Below are positions 1 through 12,005 of a stretch of DNA of 64,000 bases, piece after piece. The notes under the pieces were generated by a model. The model had not been told where the DNA came from. It did no database searches and saw only the letters and a list, made by a program, of their open reading frames with translations. Location: positions 6,998,055 to 7,062,054 of the forward strand of contig NC_058508.1 of NCBI RefSeq assembly GCF_020382885.2. Direction: 5' to 3'. The position numbers were made by a program, and so were the translations under genes. Source of the stretch: Scatophagus argus. Taxonomy: Eukaryota > Chordata > Actinopteri > Scatophagidae. Numbering within the stretch: position 1 is the first letter of the stretch; each line of letters begins with the position of its first letter.

Positions 1-943
1 TCCCCTTAGGAAAGGAACATAAATAGGAATCCAATGATATCTCATTATTCCAGAGAAACTCAAGCCTGAATACTGCTTGTATCGCAAAAAATATGACAGA
101 CTGGATTACATTTGTAATAACTTAATAACTGCACAAATAGTAGCCCACCGGATCTTTCTGCATGGTTCACTGATCCACTTCAACGGGGGAGCACTGACAA
201 CACCTGCTCTGCCCTGTCCAGGTGCATGCGGGAGGAGAGAACGAGTGAATGAGAGATAATTAGATTAGGAGTGTCACAGCGCGGTAGAGGTAGATTGTGT
301 CTGTGGGTAATATATATTCATACATATATATATGGACATACACTGCTCTCGAAAACCTTTGCACATGTGTTAGACTGTCCTGCACACGTGTGCTGAGATT
401 TTTGTTGATGTTCAGATTTTTTTGACACAACACTAACATCATTACCAGGTAATATTCAACACATTCCTGCTTCTCGTGGGTCAGCAGGAATGTGTTTGTC
501 AAAAGGAGGAAACAAGCAAAAAGGGCAACACTTCCATCTCGGCACCTTGGTGCTGTCCCTTGCACCGTAACACACGTTCCTAAAGATCCTATCGGCCACA
601 TCCCAAGACACAGTAGATGTATAACATCTTTATGTAGGTTACAGCAAAGGATGTTTAAACAAGTAAGATTTTATCTTTTTGGTTTGGTTGTGAAATTAGT
701 AGTGATTACATTTTAATGTCAATAAATTACAGCATATAGATTTAAAAAAATATATGCAGGTATTTATATTCTTATCTGATTGAAGATTATTTTCTCCACA
801 CCCAGAGTGCAACACACATTCAATTTTTGGTTAAATTATTGCAAATGAGCACATGTATTGTATATTTGTGTATTGGTCACAACTTGTTTATAAAGAGGAC
901 ACAACCTACACCAGAGAGTACACAGTCACTTCAGTAGCTGCAT
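1..943. other. non-coding stretch, nothing recognised
   Basis: A/T-rich DNA without a convincing exon, RNA gene or repeat family. It contains short TA-rich runs (around 308-335) and stop codons in all frames at normal density. It probably belongs to the intergenic space left of sox10. Confidence 0.5.
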
Positions 944-1258
944 TTTATTTTTGCTTGTTTGTTTTGTTTTAAAATGTTTTTTGGAGTTTGTTCAGCTACT
1001 CTGAAACATTGTGTTATTAGTTAAGTCTCCAGTTGGGATCAAATTTGCGTCCTGATCGTAAGAGACAGAAAAGAGGTCTAAATAATATTTTGCAGGACTG
1101 AATGGGTTGAGTGGTGGGGACTCCTGGCCACACGGCGATGGTGGTGACAGGACCATATGGCCTGTGTTAGGGTCGTGTTTTATTTTGGCTGCAGACCCAT
1201 ACAGCCTGGCTGTTGACCTTAGACTGTCACTGTCTGTGCTTGACAACAAGCTGCATTG
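944..1258 (-). other. candidate 3' terminal exon of an unidentified minus-strand transcript
   Basis: On the minus strand a reading frame without stops runs from about 1249 to a TGA at 992-994. It encodes roughly 85 residues rich in Ser, Pro and Asp (for example SPPSPCGQ and NPFSPAKYY). An acceptor-like CAG lies just upstream (about 1258), and a canonical AATAAA (tttatt on the plus strand, 944-949) lies 45 bp after the stop. That arrangement resembles a last coding exon. I recognise no protein family and could not find an upstream exon that joins in phase: the GC-rich stretch 2236-2435 ends in a good donor and an acceptor sits at 2011, but their frames do not connect. It may be a gene fragment or chance. 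Confidence 0.25.
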
Positions 1259-1262
1259 CTTC

Positions 1263-3542
1263 AGTGCAGAGACATATTAGAAACTAAAGCTGTTTGGTTT
1301 GCAGGGTGAGCCTCAGTAGTGGCACTGGTTGAACGTGTACAATCAGACTAAATTATTCTCAAAGAATCAAAGACGATCCATTGTTTTTTATGAATTCTGC
1401 AATTTTTTGTTTCTTTTCTTTCTTCTAAAAATAAATTCATTGTGATGCTTTCTCATCAATCACATAACATCACTAAGTAATTGTTTATTCATGCTTATTC
1501 ACTGGGAGCAGGTCACACAGGGACTGATTCTTTCTTAAAAATCTAACAAAAGTACTGTCTCATCTCACTGAAACATTTTTTTGTGGTGTTTAATTTCTTT
1601 CATTTTTTTCCAAAAGTCGCTTAAATGTAATTTTTATTTGAAAGAAAAAGTAAAGCTACTTTAGTAAATAAGGTTTCCTTTTTACAAGGCTTTTCAGATT
1701 GGACTAACAGAAAAATAGGCCAAGAATAGTCTAAATATCAAATACGTTTATAATCTTTGGCTCATGAGAAACTTCTGTCGCTACATTTTATAAGATTTTA
1801 CTGTTGACAGCACAGAGGTATTATATGTCAATATACGCTTTACATATACAACACAGAGTGAATGTTTTGTTTTTTCTAAACGTTTGTCTGTTTCTCTTGT
1901 CTTAATGCCTTTCAGTCTGAACAAAGTCTGAATGTCAAGCATTAACGCATCATTTTTCGGATCTGTTCCTTTTTCTAAAGACAGAAACCCACTGGAAGGC
2001 ACTTTTTCCCCTGGGAAAACAGAAGCATTTTGTCAGATATCTAAATTATGGCCGGAACATTAACTTTAAGCCAGTTCCCACCTTTTTTAAATCAACCAAC
2101 ACATTTCTCTCAAACATCTCCTGGTTTTACATCATCTGACATTTTTTGTTCTCGCCTAAAACGTCTTTACTTCATGTAACAATGTAACGTTGTTGGGCCT
2201 GATAATGAATTAACCACGCCAAAACAAACACTCACGTCAAACCGAGGCCGGGCCGCAAGTCCTCCAGAAATCCCCGGAGTGGCTCTCTGAAGGTCCCCGG
2301 TTTAAAGCTCCAGGAGCCGGACCGTCCCACCACAGCTCCCCGGGGCCGAGTCACCGCGCTCCTGGAGTATTTTTCTTTATATGTCAGAGTTTGTTGAGAG
2401 TCGGACAAAGAATGACAGAAGATGGGAAGACTCAAGCTTTTTTCTTCTTTTCTTTTCTTTTTTCATATGCACAGAACTGCTTTTTGTTCCCCCCTTTTTT
2501 TTTCATTTAAGGGGGAAGGGGGTGCTCGTTTTGATCACATGATTACAATTCACCTGAGATAAAACAAAGGGCGCAAAGAAAGGAGGAGAGAGGCAGAGAA
2601 CCAGACAGAGAGATGCACTCATGGTTAGGGTTCCCTTATCACAGTCAGCATTAATGGGTAATGAAAAAAGTGGTGATTTTTGGATTGATGCACTGTGTCG
2701 TATGGGGGGGAGATACAAGGGGTCTTTGTTGTGGAGAACAGCGCTTGTGTTTGTATCCGTGCGGCCCGTAGTGTCCCCTCTCGTCTCTCCCCTCTGCGTT
2801 TTCTACCAGCATTGCTGCGGCTCTCACTTACAGGCGCTGCTGCAATTATAAAAGCAGATAAGCACGTGCTAAATCATACCTTAGATACATGTAGGTCTAC
2901 GATTTCACCTAAACAATTTTACTCACTTATATTTTATGATTTTAGGATATAGAAAATCACTTTGTCTTTCCTGGTGCACATTCGATCATTCATCATCTTC
3001 GACAGAAAAATTGTGTCGCCTCCAAGCATGTCCTGAGATCTGCAATTAAACAGCGTCACATTCATCAGATATCATACTCGTGATGAACACCAAACTCCTC
3101 AAGTGGGGCACTTCCTTTCAGTTTCAAGTTCATTTCCAATTTGTGGCATAACTGCAATGTGTCGGAATCCTGTAAGGTATTGATTTTAACAGGCCTACTA
3201 TGTCTCATTAGACCACATTAATTAAGTTGGTACTTTGGTTTCTGAAAGAAATCGAAAATGTTAGTAACTGGACTCACTAACACCAAAACAAGGCCTGTAT
3301 AATCAGGCGAGGATGTGGCTTTGCTGTACACCTGTGCTGCAGGTAACATAATTCAGCGGCACCTCCCCATGTAAGTAAGGTATTCTCGTACAAAATGAAA
3401 ATGGTTTAAACTTGTCATGTTCAAAGATCTTTGCGTAAAACTGATTTCGTGCGCGCAATTTACGCACGCTCATATGTGCTCATTTTAGAGAACCGAAACA
3501 TTTTGCCTGATTTTTTTTCTTTCTGAAACAGCATAACTTTAC
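1263..3542. other. sox10 upstream non-coding DNA with a small GC-rich patch
   Basis: There is no gene I can support here. Positions about 2236-2435 are clearly more GC- and CpG-rich than their surroundings and end, on the minus strand, in a GTGAGT donor. This could be the first exon of an unannotated transcript or a regulatory element. Near 2845 is an AATTATAAAAGC TATA-like string. The remainder is A/T-rich. Confidence 0.35.
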
Positions 3543-3569
3543 ATAGATAGATAGATAGAGAGAGAGAGG

Positions 3570-3607
<38 letters not shown>
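3543..3607. repeat. GATA/GA microsatellite
   Basis: A short run of GATA units passes directly into a GA dinucleotide tract of about 50 bp, broken once by a GGGG. It lies just upstream of the CCAAT-containing segment that may be the distal sox10 promoter. Confidence 0.95.
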
Positions 3608-3614
<7 letters not shown>

Positions 3615-3624
3615 TTCATTTTTA

Positions 3625-3887
3625 CTCCAACCAATCAGCGATGTCCGAGCCTGCATCTGTGAAGTTTTGCTGCTCCTTTAAGACTTGTCCCCACTCAGTA
3701 TCTTTTTATTTTTTTTTTCTCTCAGCCTCATACAAGGAGCCCTTTAAGCCCCGGTACCGACACACAGAGCAGGCATTCATACACGGGCAACGCGAGCGAG
3801 GGGGCTGGGGAGCGAGCGTCACTTTGGGAACTCGGGAACTCACGGATTCTCGTGCTAAACCGGCGACCTCCTTTTCTCATTACTGAA
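3625..3887 (+). promoter_or_regulatory. sox10: candidate distal sox10 promoter and non-coding first exon
   Basis: An inverted-CCAAT-compatible CCAATCAG (3631-3638) is followed by a GC-richer stretch. That stretch ends in a strong splice donor, GAA|GTAAGG, with the intron starting at 3888. A matching acceptor (polypyrimidine then GCAG, ending at 6238) lies directly before the sox10 leader. Vertebrate sox10 genes are known to have non-coding 5' exons and several promoters, which makes this reading plausible. The actual start site cannot be seen from sequence. Confidence 0.35.
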
Positions 3888-6238
3888 GTAAGGCGCTTAG
3901 CATTTCCAACTCTTTCCTCTCTGCTGCTGATTCTTCTCATCGGAATCACAAAGAAAAAAAAACCCGACTCAGATTTAGAAATGTAATCTTACTTTTCGAT
4001 AATCGTTAACGTTGCATGATGCTTATTGACAACATTTTCAGGATTTGATAGGATTGTGGTTCCAGCGGATACTGGTCCAAAATGACTGTTTTGGTCGTTT
4101 TGAAATCGTAATGTCTGTCATGATGAATATTTTAATAATAGCAACGTTAAGTTCAACAAGGGCTCCTGTTTTACACTGAATTGTGTAGTTGATTTTTAGA
4201 TATATCGTTGATAATCGTTTGTTTGTTTGTTTCTTGACGCGGATCTTACAAATTTAGGATTTCTCTGTTTTCTCTAACTGAAGAGCGTCAAAGCTCTTTT
4301 TTTAACTAAGTAAGCAAAATGTTTTAACATTTTATGCACGAGACTGAAACAACTAAACGCACATTATTGACGAATCAGATGGGAAAGTTGAGTTTCTAAA
4401 CAATATATATAACCTCTTGTTAGATTAAAGTGCATTTGTTTGCCTTTGTTGGTTTGTCCTATGTTTTCTGTTCTTTGGGAGCCATGTGGACTAGATGACA
4501 CTGTAAATATGAGCTATTGTGAAACTAATTGAAAAAAAATTCCCAAACAAAAAAATTAAGGCCAAGTTGCTGCTAAGTCAAGCGGTGATAATGAGCTCAC
4601 ACAGCCGAAACTCATAACGCACAGTAATTGTGCACAATAATGTAAATTAATAACAAACACGACTTGAGGGTTGTGAAGAACACAATTTGTACATTATATA
4701 TTATCACAGAATAAGTCAAATGACATTAATTGCTGCACGGTGATGCCCAGTGGACAGACGACTCCCTGTTTAGTGACTTAATTGCTTTTTTTTTGCTCCC
4801 AATTTGAGGCGCTACCCGCTTGAGAAATAACACATGCTCCGCTTTCCCTGAGGACAGGAAATTATTACCTCTCACTCCAGTGATCATTGCTGTTTCCTTT
4901 ATTCCATCAGAGTTGCATTCTAGGTAAGAGCATGTCGTGCAAACACAGGCAACACGTGCTCACTGAGGCGTCTGATGCCTTACGCACGATGTTTACGTAT
5001 TGTGTCGGAGAGGGGACGCGTTCGAGACGTGATGGCAGCCTGTGAGGTGTCCTTCCAGACCAGGTGGCAGGCGAATATCATTATTATTGCGCCCCGGACA
5101 GATGGCGAGGCTTTTCATGTCCCCCTGCCGGATATGGATACGATCCCTGTTCACTGTGATGTTAATTAAAAGCTGGTTTTCAGAACATGTCAAACTTTTC
5201 TTAAGAGCCACATGTAAATTAATTCTGCAATCAACCAACAGAGCCAAGCGCTATTTTGAAACGAGTTGTTAAGAACAATACAGCAGGTTAGGTGATCAGC
5301 GAAACTAAGCTAAAATCATTTGGCCTAATTTAATCAGAAAAGTATATACTGCATGTACGTGTCTTAAGTATCAGGGTGAAAAGAGATGAAGCCCTTTCTC
5401 AGATACAAAGGTAAGGTAACCCGAGTGTTAAGTGGGTATACCCCCCATTTAACCCATGAACACACAGAGTGTTAAACTGACAAGTCGCTTCATAATTTTA
5501 ATTTACCTGTAATGTGATACCGTGCAGAAAACAAACCAGTGAGCCGCGGGTTGCTACTTCACAGGAAGTGCGCTGGTTTTGAACGTAGAGTCAGAGGCAG
5601 AGTGTTGATTTAATGGACAAAACAAGGACACATTTTGCTCGCGCCGATAAGACAGGCCCTGTTCAACAAGCAGACTGTGTCTAATTCACACACGCGTACT
5701 GACGCGCACGCACACGGGGTTTTTATTTCCAGCACCATGCCATGTTTATCCAAGAGCCGTGGAGTATAAATCCAAGGTCTGTGCTGCTGCGGTCTCATAT
5801 CGTTCCAACACTCTCTCCCCTGAGACTTTGGAATAACTGCAAAACTTAAACCCTGAAACCTTGAACAGTAGCCTGTTTGGGGGTCATCCAGGCCTGCAGG
5901 AACACTGCGCTATATATACAGTATATATATATATCTCAGTCACGGGCACTTCTCCACTTTAAAAATGGTGGAGACTCGTTTCATCACGATCACGAGTCTT
6001 TTAGGTTTTATTAATGTGGTGGAGAGAAAGAAATTGTGCAAAATCAAACATAAATTCTCCCTATATTGAGGTCTTGAATTAACCACCTTGTAATTAAAAA
6101 CGCGACAACAGCACCTGCTGTCTATAAAGACAATTGGCCTGTAGGTGCTGGTGAGGTTTTGGTTGCCCAATGAATCACCGACGGTCCGTGTACCTCTGGC
6201 TTGTTGAACTGACGCTGCTCATCGTTCTGCCGTTGCAG
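3888..6238 (+). other. sox10 5' flank or leader intron with regulatory-looking sequence
   Basis: No coding potential. Positions about 4600-4900 are dense in homeodomain-type TAAT/ATTA cores and hold a 12-bp palindrome, ATTGTGCACAAT (4627-4638), which is two SOX-like ATTGT/ACAAT cores back to back. This block looks like a developmental enhancer, but conservation was not tested. A TATATATA stretch is at 5912-5933. Confidence 0.35.
5765..5771 (+). promoter_or_regulatory. sox10: TATA-like box of a possible proximal sox10 promoter
   Basis: TATAAAT sits about 850 bp before the sox10 start codon. A start site some 30 bp downstream (about 5795) would give an unspliced leader reaching the ATG. This is an alternative to the distal exon ending at 3887, and both may be used. 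Confidence 0.3.
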
Positions 6239-6620
6239 GTCCTCGCTGCTGGATATCAATCGTAGGATAAACGGAGGAGAGAGTGACACCGGGTGAGTTT
6301 GGCGCAGACAGTTGTACATTAGCAGGTAAACTGGGGTCCAAGGTGCGCACTGAGCCGCCTATGATACCAACAACGCGGATGGAAAGAACTTTAATGTGGA
6401 ACCCTCACAGAGTTTTACAACGGAGGCTGAGAGTAGAGACAGACTGGCAGTTTATATTATAACTTCGAGGAGGCCAGAGGGACAGATCAGACAGCAGTCA
6501 GCCGACACTCCGTGCTTTACTGTAAGGATAAAGGGGAATAAATACCCGACAGGTAGAGATAAGCACTTAGGAAAGGGTCTTGCATCATCTGCGCACCTGG
6601 AGGCTTGTGTGAGTAGGAAG
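6239..6620 (+). other. sox10: sox10 5' leader with upstream ORF
   Basis: The leader follows the acceptor ending at 6238. An upstream ORF starts at the ATG at 6361, with further in-frame ATGs at 6379 and 6394. It ends at TAA 6460-6462 and encodes 33 residues, 158 nt before the main start. The main frame is open for 75 codons upstream of 6621 but contains no in-frame ATG. The protein therefore starts at 6621, and the extension is not translated from AUG. Confidence 0.6.
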
Positions 6621-9600
6621 ATGTCCAGAGAGGAGCAGAGCCTTTCGGAGGTTGAGCTCAGTCCAGGGATGTCGGACGACAGTCGCTCCTTGTCGCCGGG
6701 TCATTCCTCCGGTGCGGCCGGCGGTGGGGACTCGCCTCTACACGGGCACCAGCAGCCCCAGCTGGCGGGTCTGGACGACTCGGCGGCGGGCTGCTCGTCC
6801 GTCAAATCCGATGATGAGGACGACCGCTTCCCCGCAGAAATCCGTGATGCGGTGAGTCAGGTGCTCAACTGCTACGACTGGACCCTCGTGCCTATGCCGG
6901 TGCGCGTGAACACCGGAAGCAAGAACAAGCCGCACGTAAAGAGGCCCATGAACGCATTCATGGTGTGGGCGCAGGCGGCGAGGAGGAAACTGGCCGACCA
7001 ACATCCGCACCTGCACAATGCGGAGCTCAGCAAGACCCTGGGGAAGCTCTGGAGGTGAGGAGGCCACTTCATGTGCATAGCTCAGGGCTGATAGTCTTCT
7101 CAGTGTCAAATCACTACAGTGATCTGAGCATGCTCACAATCACAGAGGCCTAGCAGTGAAATGCACTAACAGCAGGGGTGTTCAGGGCACTTAGGTGCGG
7201 GTACCCTAACTGAAACATCACTGCTAAAGATAAGGGCCACGGTTTACTTGTAGGTTGGGTTCTAGTGAAAATCGCTCCATGTTAGGACAGGACAACAGAG
7301 GTCAGGGTCAATCCTGATAGTTTAAATGCAACTGTGTTCAAGTTCCTAAATAATGAAAAGACCATTTCATTTCCTAAAGGTTGACTTGCAAAGAAATATG
7401 AACCCAGTCAGCTGATATTTTTCACCCTGTCCTCAAATCCTAAATTCCCCATAATTTGTTTTCCTCTTCCTTTGCTTTTTTTGAATCATCACTCCTCCAT
7501 GGATTTTACTTCAGGCCAATATTGAGAAACGAGGGTGGTGCAGGATGTTACAGATAAAACTGTTAAAGCACACTGTAGATTATTGTGCAGATCCAAACAC
7601 CACTATTTTATTATGTTTTATTTGGGATCTTTTTAGTTATTCTTAATATTACCATAATTATGTAACAAGAATTTGTCTTTTCCCCTTGACTATTTGGTTT
7701 GAGTAGTTTTCTTCTGAACAAGATCATCGTTTTGACCTTGCTCATCTGAAAATGTCACAAGAAAACATTCCCTGAAAAGAGCTGAAATGCAATGTTATGT
7801 TTTCTGCAAAATGTCTTTGCTTTAAATGGGGATGTGTTACTAGAGAAACAGTTGCTCTGCCATGTTGTCTCACTGCCCACTTTTGGACATAGCTCACCAG
7901 TTAAGGAGCATTTCTTGTTACTGTGAGTATGTGCCACGTTTCTGAATCCAGACTAGTTTTATACACTATTTAATCAATGACCATGTTGTAAATAGCTTTC
8001 AAGGAAGGGCTGGTCTTACTCATTTGCTTGTTTACATATTTATATATTTTTTTGTCTTTGACCTGAAATGTCTAATGTTCGCTGGTCAGCCAGAATAACA
8101 GTCATTTTTTGCAGTTATACAGTCTCCTAAAAAGTCTTGTGTCTGATATCAAAATCGTTGCCTCTTGATCACACAACCCCTGCAGATCTTCAAGTTAAGT
8201 TCTGTCAGACCGTCCATCTAGTTTCTATTTTCTCACACAGTTCACTGTTGCTGACAAGCAGGTCAGAAAGGTTAAATGAATTAACCTTGTGGGGAAGGAA
8301 GATTAATTAGATGAAGACTTGACCTTGGGCTCAGACAGAATTGGTTAATTGGCACAGAAACATGATGAACAGCAAGCCTGAGGAAGGTCGGGGGTTTCTC
8401 ATGCCACTCCTGCAGACAGGATGCATCTTTTGGCCTTTATTATTTCATTACTGTCCAGGAGTCAAAATTGTCCTGGCAGGCATAACATTAGAAGCAGCTG
8501 CACAGATGTCATGAGGGAAGTCTCATGCATTAATGTGGACAGAACATGAATCAAATTTATTACTGGAAAGTCAGTGTGCGGCTAAGTGTATCGCTTAACT
8601 GTGAAAGATCCATAGAGTGTGCTCTGGTATTCCCTTATGCCCAATAATCAGTGTAGCCTAATTTTAACTCAGTGCTGAGACCTTTCTCTCTGTTCTTCGT
8701 GCCCTAAACAAACCTACCTACATTTTCTATTTTATCCAAGGCTTCTTAATGAAAGCGACAAGCGACCCTTTATTGAGGAGGCAGAAAGGCTGAGGAAGCA
8801 GCACAAGAAGGACTATCCCGACTACAAATACCAGCCGCGACGTCGCAAGAACGGAAAGCCTGGTTCTGGATCAGGAAGTGAAGCAGACGGCTATTCGGAG
8901 GGTGAGGTCAGCCACAGCCAATCCCACTACAAGGGCCTCCACCTGGAAGTGGTCCACAGTGGGGGAGCCGGGTCCCCTCTGGCAGATGGGCACCACCCTC
9001 ATGCTGCAGGTGGGCTGCCGGCGCCCCCCACCCCCTCACTATCCCACTTACACATTCCCCATCACACTGTTAGTTTAGCCTGGATACAATTGGACAATGT
9101 GACACACAAAGGAATTGTTTTTTCAGCCTGCCAAGAAAACTACTGTAACTGCATGCTGTCTTGTGTCTCTACAGGTCAGAGTCACAGTCCTCCCACACCT
9201 CCCACAACTCCCAAGACCGAGCCTCAGTCTGGTAAGGCAGGGGATGGAAAACGGGAGGGTGCTGGGAATGGGGGCTCCCGTGGCACAATGGGAGCGGAGG
9301 GAAGCTCAGGTGCTCCGGGATCTGGGAAACCACACATCGACTTTGGTAATGTGGACATTGGTGAGATGAGCCATGAGGTGATGGTCAACATGGAACCTTT
9401 TGATGTCAATGAGTTTGACCAGTACCTTCCCCCCAATGGGCACCCAGGGGTTGGGCAGAGCACTGGGGCAGTAGGAGCTGCAGCAGCTTCTCCAGCCTCT
9501 CCATACACTTATGGCATCTCCTCAGCTCTGGCAGCGGCCAGTGGACACTCAGCAGCCTGGCTCACCAAGCAGCAGCAGCAGCCACAGCAACATCATGGCT

Positions 9601-9968
9601 CCCCTCTCGGCTCAGATCCCTCCAAGACCCAGATCAAGAGCGAAGCCGGGGGTGCTGGGGGTCACTTTGCAGAGGCAGCCTCAGCTGGTTCCCATGTCAC
9701 CTATGCTCCCCTCAGCCTTCCTCACTACAGTTCTGCCTTCCCCTCACTGGCCTCTAGGGCCCAGTTTGCTGAATATGCTGACCACCAGGCCTCAGGGTCA
9801 TACTACGCCCACTCCAGCCAGGCCTCGGGATTGTACTCTGCCTTCTCTTACATGGGGCCCTCACAAAGACCCCTGTACACTGCCATCACTGATCCAGCCA
9901 ATGTACCGCAGTCACACAGCCCCACGCACTGGGAACAGCCCGTCTACACGACCCTGTCGCGGCCATGA
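6621..9968 (+). CDS. sox10: SOX10, SoxE HMG-box transcription factor
   Basis: Joined exons: 6621-7054, 8741-9009, 9175-9968; 498 aa (zebrafish Sox10 is of similar size). The start [20 protein letters not shown] is the Sox10 N-terminus. The SoxE dimerisation region ([16 protein letters not shown]) precedes the HMG box at about residues 104-182 ([15 protein letters not shown] to [10 protein letters not shown]). The first intron splits the box at AG|G after KLWR, the typical SoxE position. A central transactivation segment ([20 protein letters not shown]) and the C-terminal end VYTTLSRP separate it from Sox8 and Sox9. It is a nuclear DNA-binding activator, known in vertebrates to specify neural crest, pigment cells, enteric neurons and oligodendrocytes. 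Intron 2 is only 165 bp, a multiple of three and stop-free, so its retention would insert 55 residues. TGA is at 9966-9968. Confidence 0.98.
7055..8740 (+). other. sox10: sox10 intron 1
   Basis: This is a 1.69-kb intron inside the HMG-box coding region, with donor GTGAGG and acceptor TCCAAG. Most of it is A/T-rich. About 8270-8530 reads as low-complexity-free, motif-rich DNA (paired TTAATT/TTAACC, GACCTTGG, TCATTACTGT) and is the best intronic candidate for a conserved enhancer. That is judgement by eye only. Confidence 0.5.
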
Positions 9969-12005
9969 CAGATAACGAGACCAGAGGGCACTGGTGCAGG
10001 TTCAGCCCCCACGTCAGACCCAAGAAGCGGGAGCAAAAACAGCAATGCTGGTTGTAGCAATGGTGAAAGTGGTCTGGGCCATGGGGAGTGGGCAGGCACC
10101 GGGGGAGTCGGCTGGGGAGGTGCGAACGGAGAAACGCAGCTCTGCTCTCGCCCAGAGGTAGAAATGCTGTCACAGCTCAAGAATGAGCTTGGGGTGTGGA
10201 GCTTTTAAAGCATGGTCGATTATTTGGGGGTGTAGTAGTGCCACCGTGTATTACTGTGGTAGTGCAGAGGAAAAACACCCACTCACCACCACTGCAGAGT
10301 TCTAGGTTAGATTCACGGCAGCAAAACCTCCTGTGACAGAGTTCGTAAGTGAGGAAGGATCATGTCCATGTCAGTTTGGTGACTCCACGTGCATCAGAGG
10401 AGGCACACTGTAGTCTACACCTCCTACAAACCACAAGGGCTCAGTGGCAGCAGGGATCATGGTGCATATTGATAATAAGACACAACTTGATCAGTATTGC
10501 GGAGAGTGTGATTGACAGGGAGCCAAATTCATTCTATATGAATATTTGTTTTTGTTTTGTACCAGAAGAATGGAGTGCCAAACTATCTGACTGAGGCACA
10601 TTCACTTCTCAGTCAAGGCTGACCTTTTATCAAACAGTTGTTAGTTTTGTATTGCTCTTCAAGATCAATACAACAAATACTGCTAACGTTCTGTTGATGT
10701 CTGAGGCACATTTGTGCTCATTTAGTTCACATTACTATGCTGTGTTTGCTTAAAATTCCCTTTGTACACACAGTGAACGTGTGTGGGAGATAAATGCCGG
10801 AAACCATGTTGAGGTTTTGTTTAGTGAAATGTGTATTACTCTGAAAACTATTTTCATGATGACCAGCTATTATCAGGATAGTTTTTCCATGTACTTGAAA
10901 TGACAAACGTATGTATATTGATGCATACAGATTTGAGATATTTGTGAAATGACCAAAGTTTTAGACCAAAACTCGTAAAGAAGAAACAGATGTTTCTCCC
11001 AACGTGACACTGAAAACTACCTTACATTTTATCACTAATTAGTTGTCTTTTAGCCTTTTCCACCATTACTTATTGTAGATACTTCAAACATATTGCCTTT
11101 GTCACAATGACACCGATGAGTGTGATGATTTTCATTAGAATCTGACATATTCGTGAAGAACATTCATGAAAAAAGATGTATTTATAATTGGATGATCGAT
11201 TTGTACCACCATGGTCACAGTGTGTCATAGAATACATGTTAGAAACATTTTCTTGTTTTAATACTGTCAGTCGCTTTTTGCCATTATTATCTCCACTGAA
11301 AGTCTGCACCACTGCCTTTTCTTCTCCTTAATGTGTCATTTAAAATGTGTATATAGACCAGTGTTCAATGTGAAATGTCCTATCATTTTATTAAAGATGT
11401 GTAGCTTTTCTGAGACAGATTCAACGCTGAGTTGCCGGAGAGTGAGCGAGTGAAGCTTCCAGGAGATAAGTTTTAACACAGTGTAATATCAAATATAAAA
11501 TGTGCCTTGTCCTTATAATAACTGCTACTCACATACAAAAGAGAGAAGAAACAGCCTGTATTTTATGTTAAATCATGTTAGTTAATCTGTTTTTTCCATG
11601 TTTTTCTCATTCACGCTCTCTTTGTTCTTTATGGTTTACACACGTCACCTCCTAAACAGAACTGTATTAAGTATGTTAATCTCCATCTGGGTAAGTGAAA
11701 CATTTTGAAAAATTGCCATTCATTTAATTTGCTTTGCTTCCATGTATATCCTTTAAATATTCTTTATCACCACTGGACAAGGATCCAAACCATATGCATG
11801 CAGCACTTCTTGTTTTAATTCATCCATCTAAACTTAAAGCCCATTTTTATTTAGCCATTAGTTAATTTATGTTATTGTTGCTATGTGTGAAATGTCTGTA
11901 ATGTTGCTATAAATTTTACATTTATTATTTATATTTGCTTGATGTTTGTGTGCGCTGTTATTGGTTTCTCTCCATGGTGAATAAAACCTTTGACTGTCAC
12001 AGCCA
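9969..12005 (+). other. sox10: sox10 3' untranslated region
   Basis: About 2 kb of plus-strand sequence follows the TGA without coding potential. It is GC-rich for the first 200 bp and A/T-rich after. It ends shortly after the AATAAA at 11980. A weaker ATTAAA-type hexamer near 11390 could make a shorter transcript. Confidence 0.7.
11980..11985 (+). terminator. sox10: poly(A) signal of sox10
   Basis: A canonical AATAAA lies about 2.0 kb after the stop codon, the first such hexamer in a suitable position. Confidence 0.65.

Noticed and set aside
2236-2435. GC-rich minus-strand frame as a coding first exon joined to 2010 and 992
   Set aside because: Donor and acceptor phases do not join any open frame, so a spliced protein gene could not be built.
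6738-7109. 123-codon minus-strand open frame opposite sox10 exon 1
   Set aside because: It is the antisense shadow of GC-rich HMG-box coding sequence and has no splice or start context.
9511-9975. Second plus-strand frame over sox10 exon 3
   Set aside because: It is an out-of-frame shadow of the transactivation-domain exon, which is C- and G-rich.
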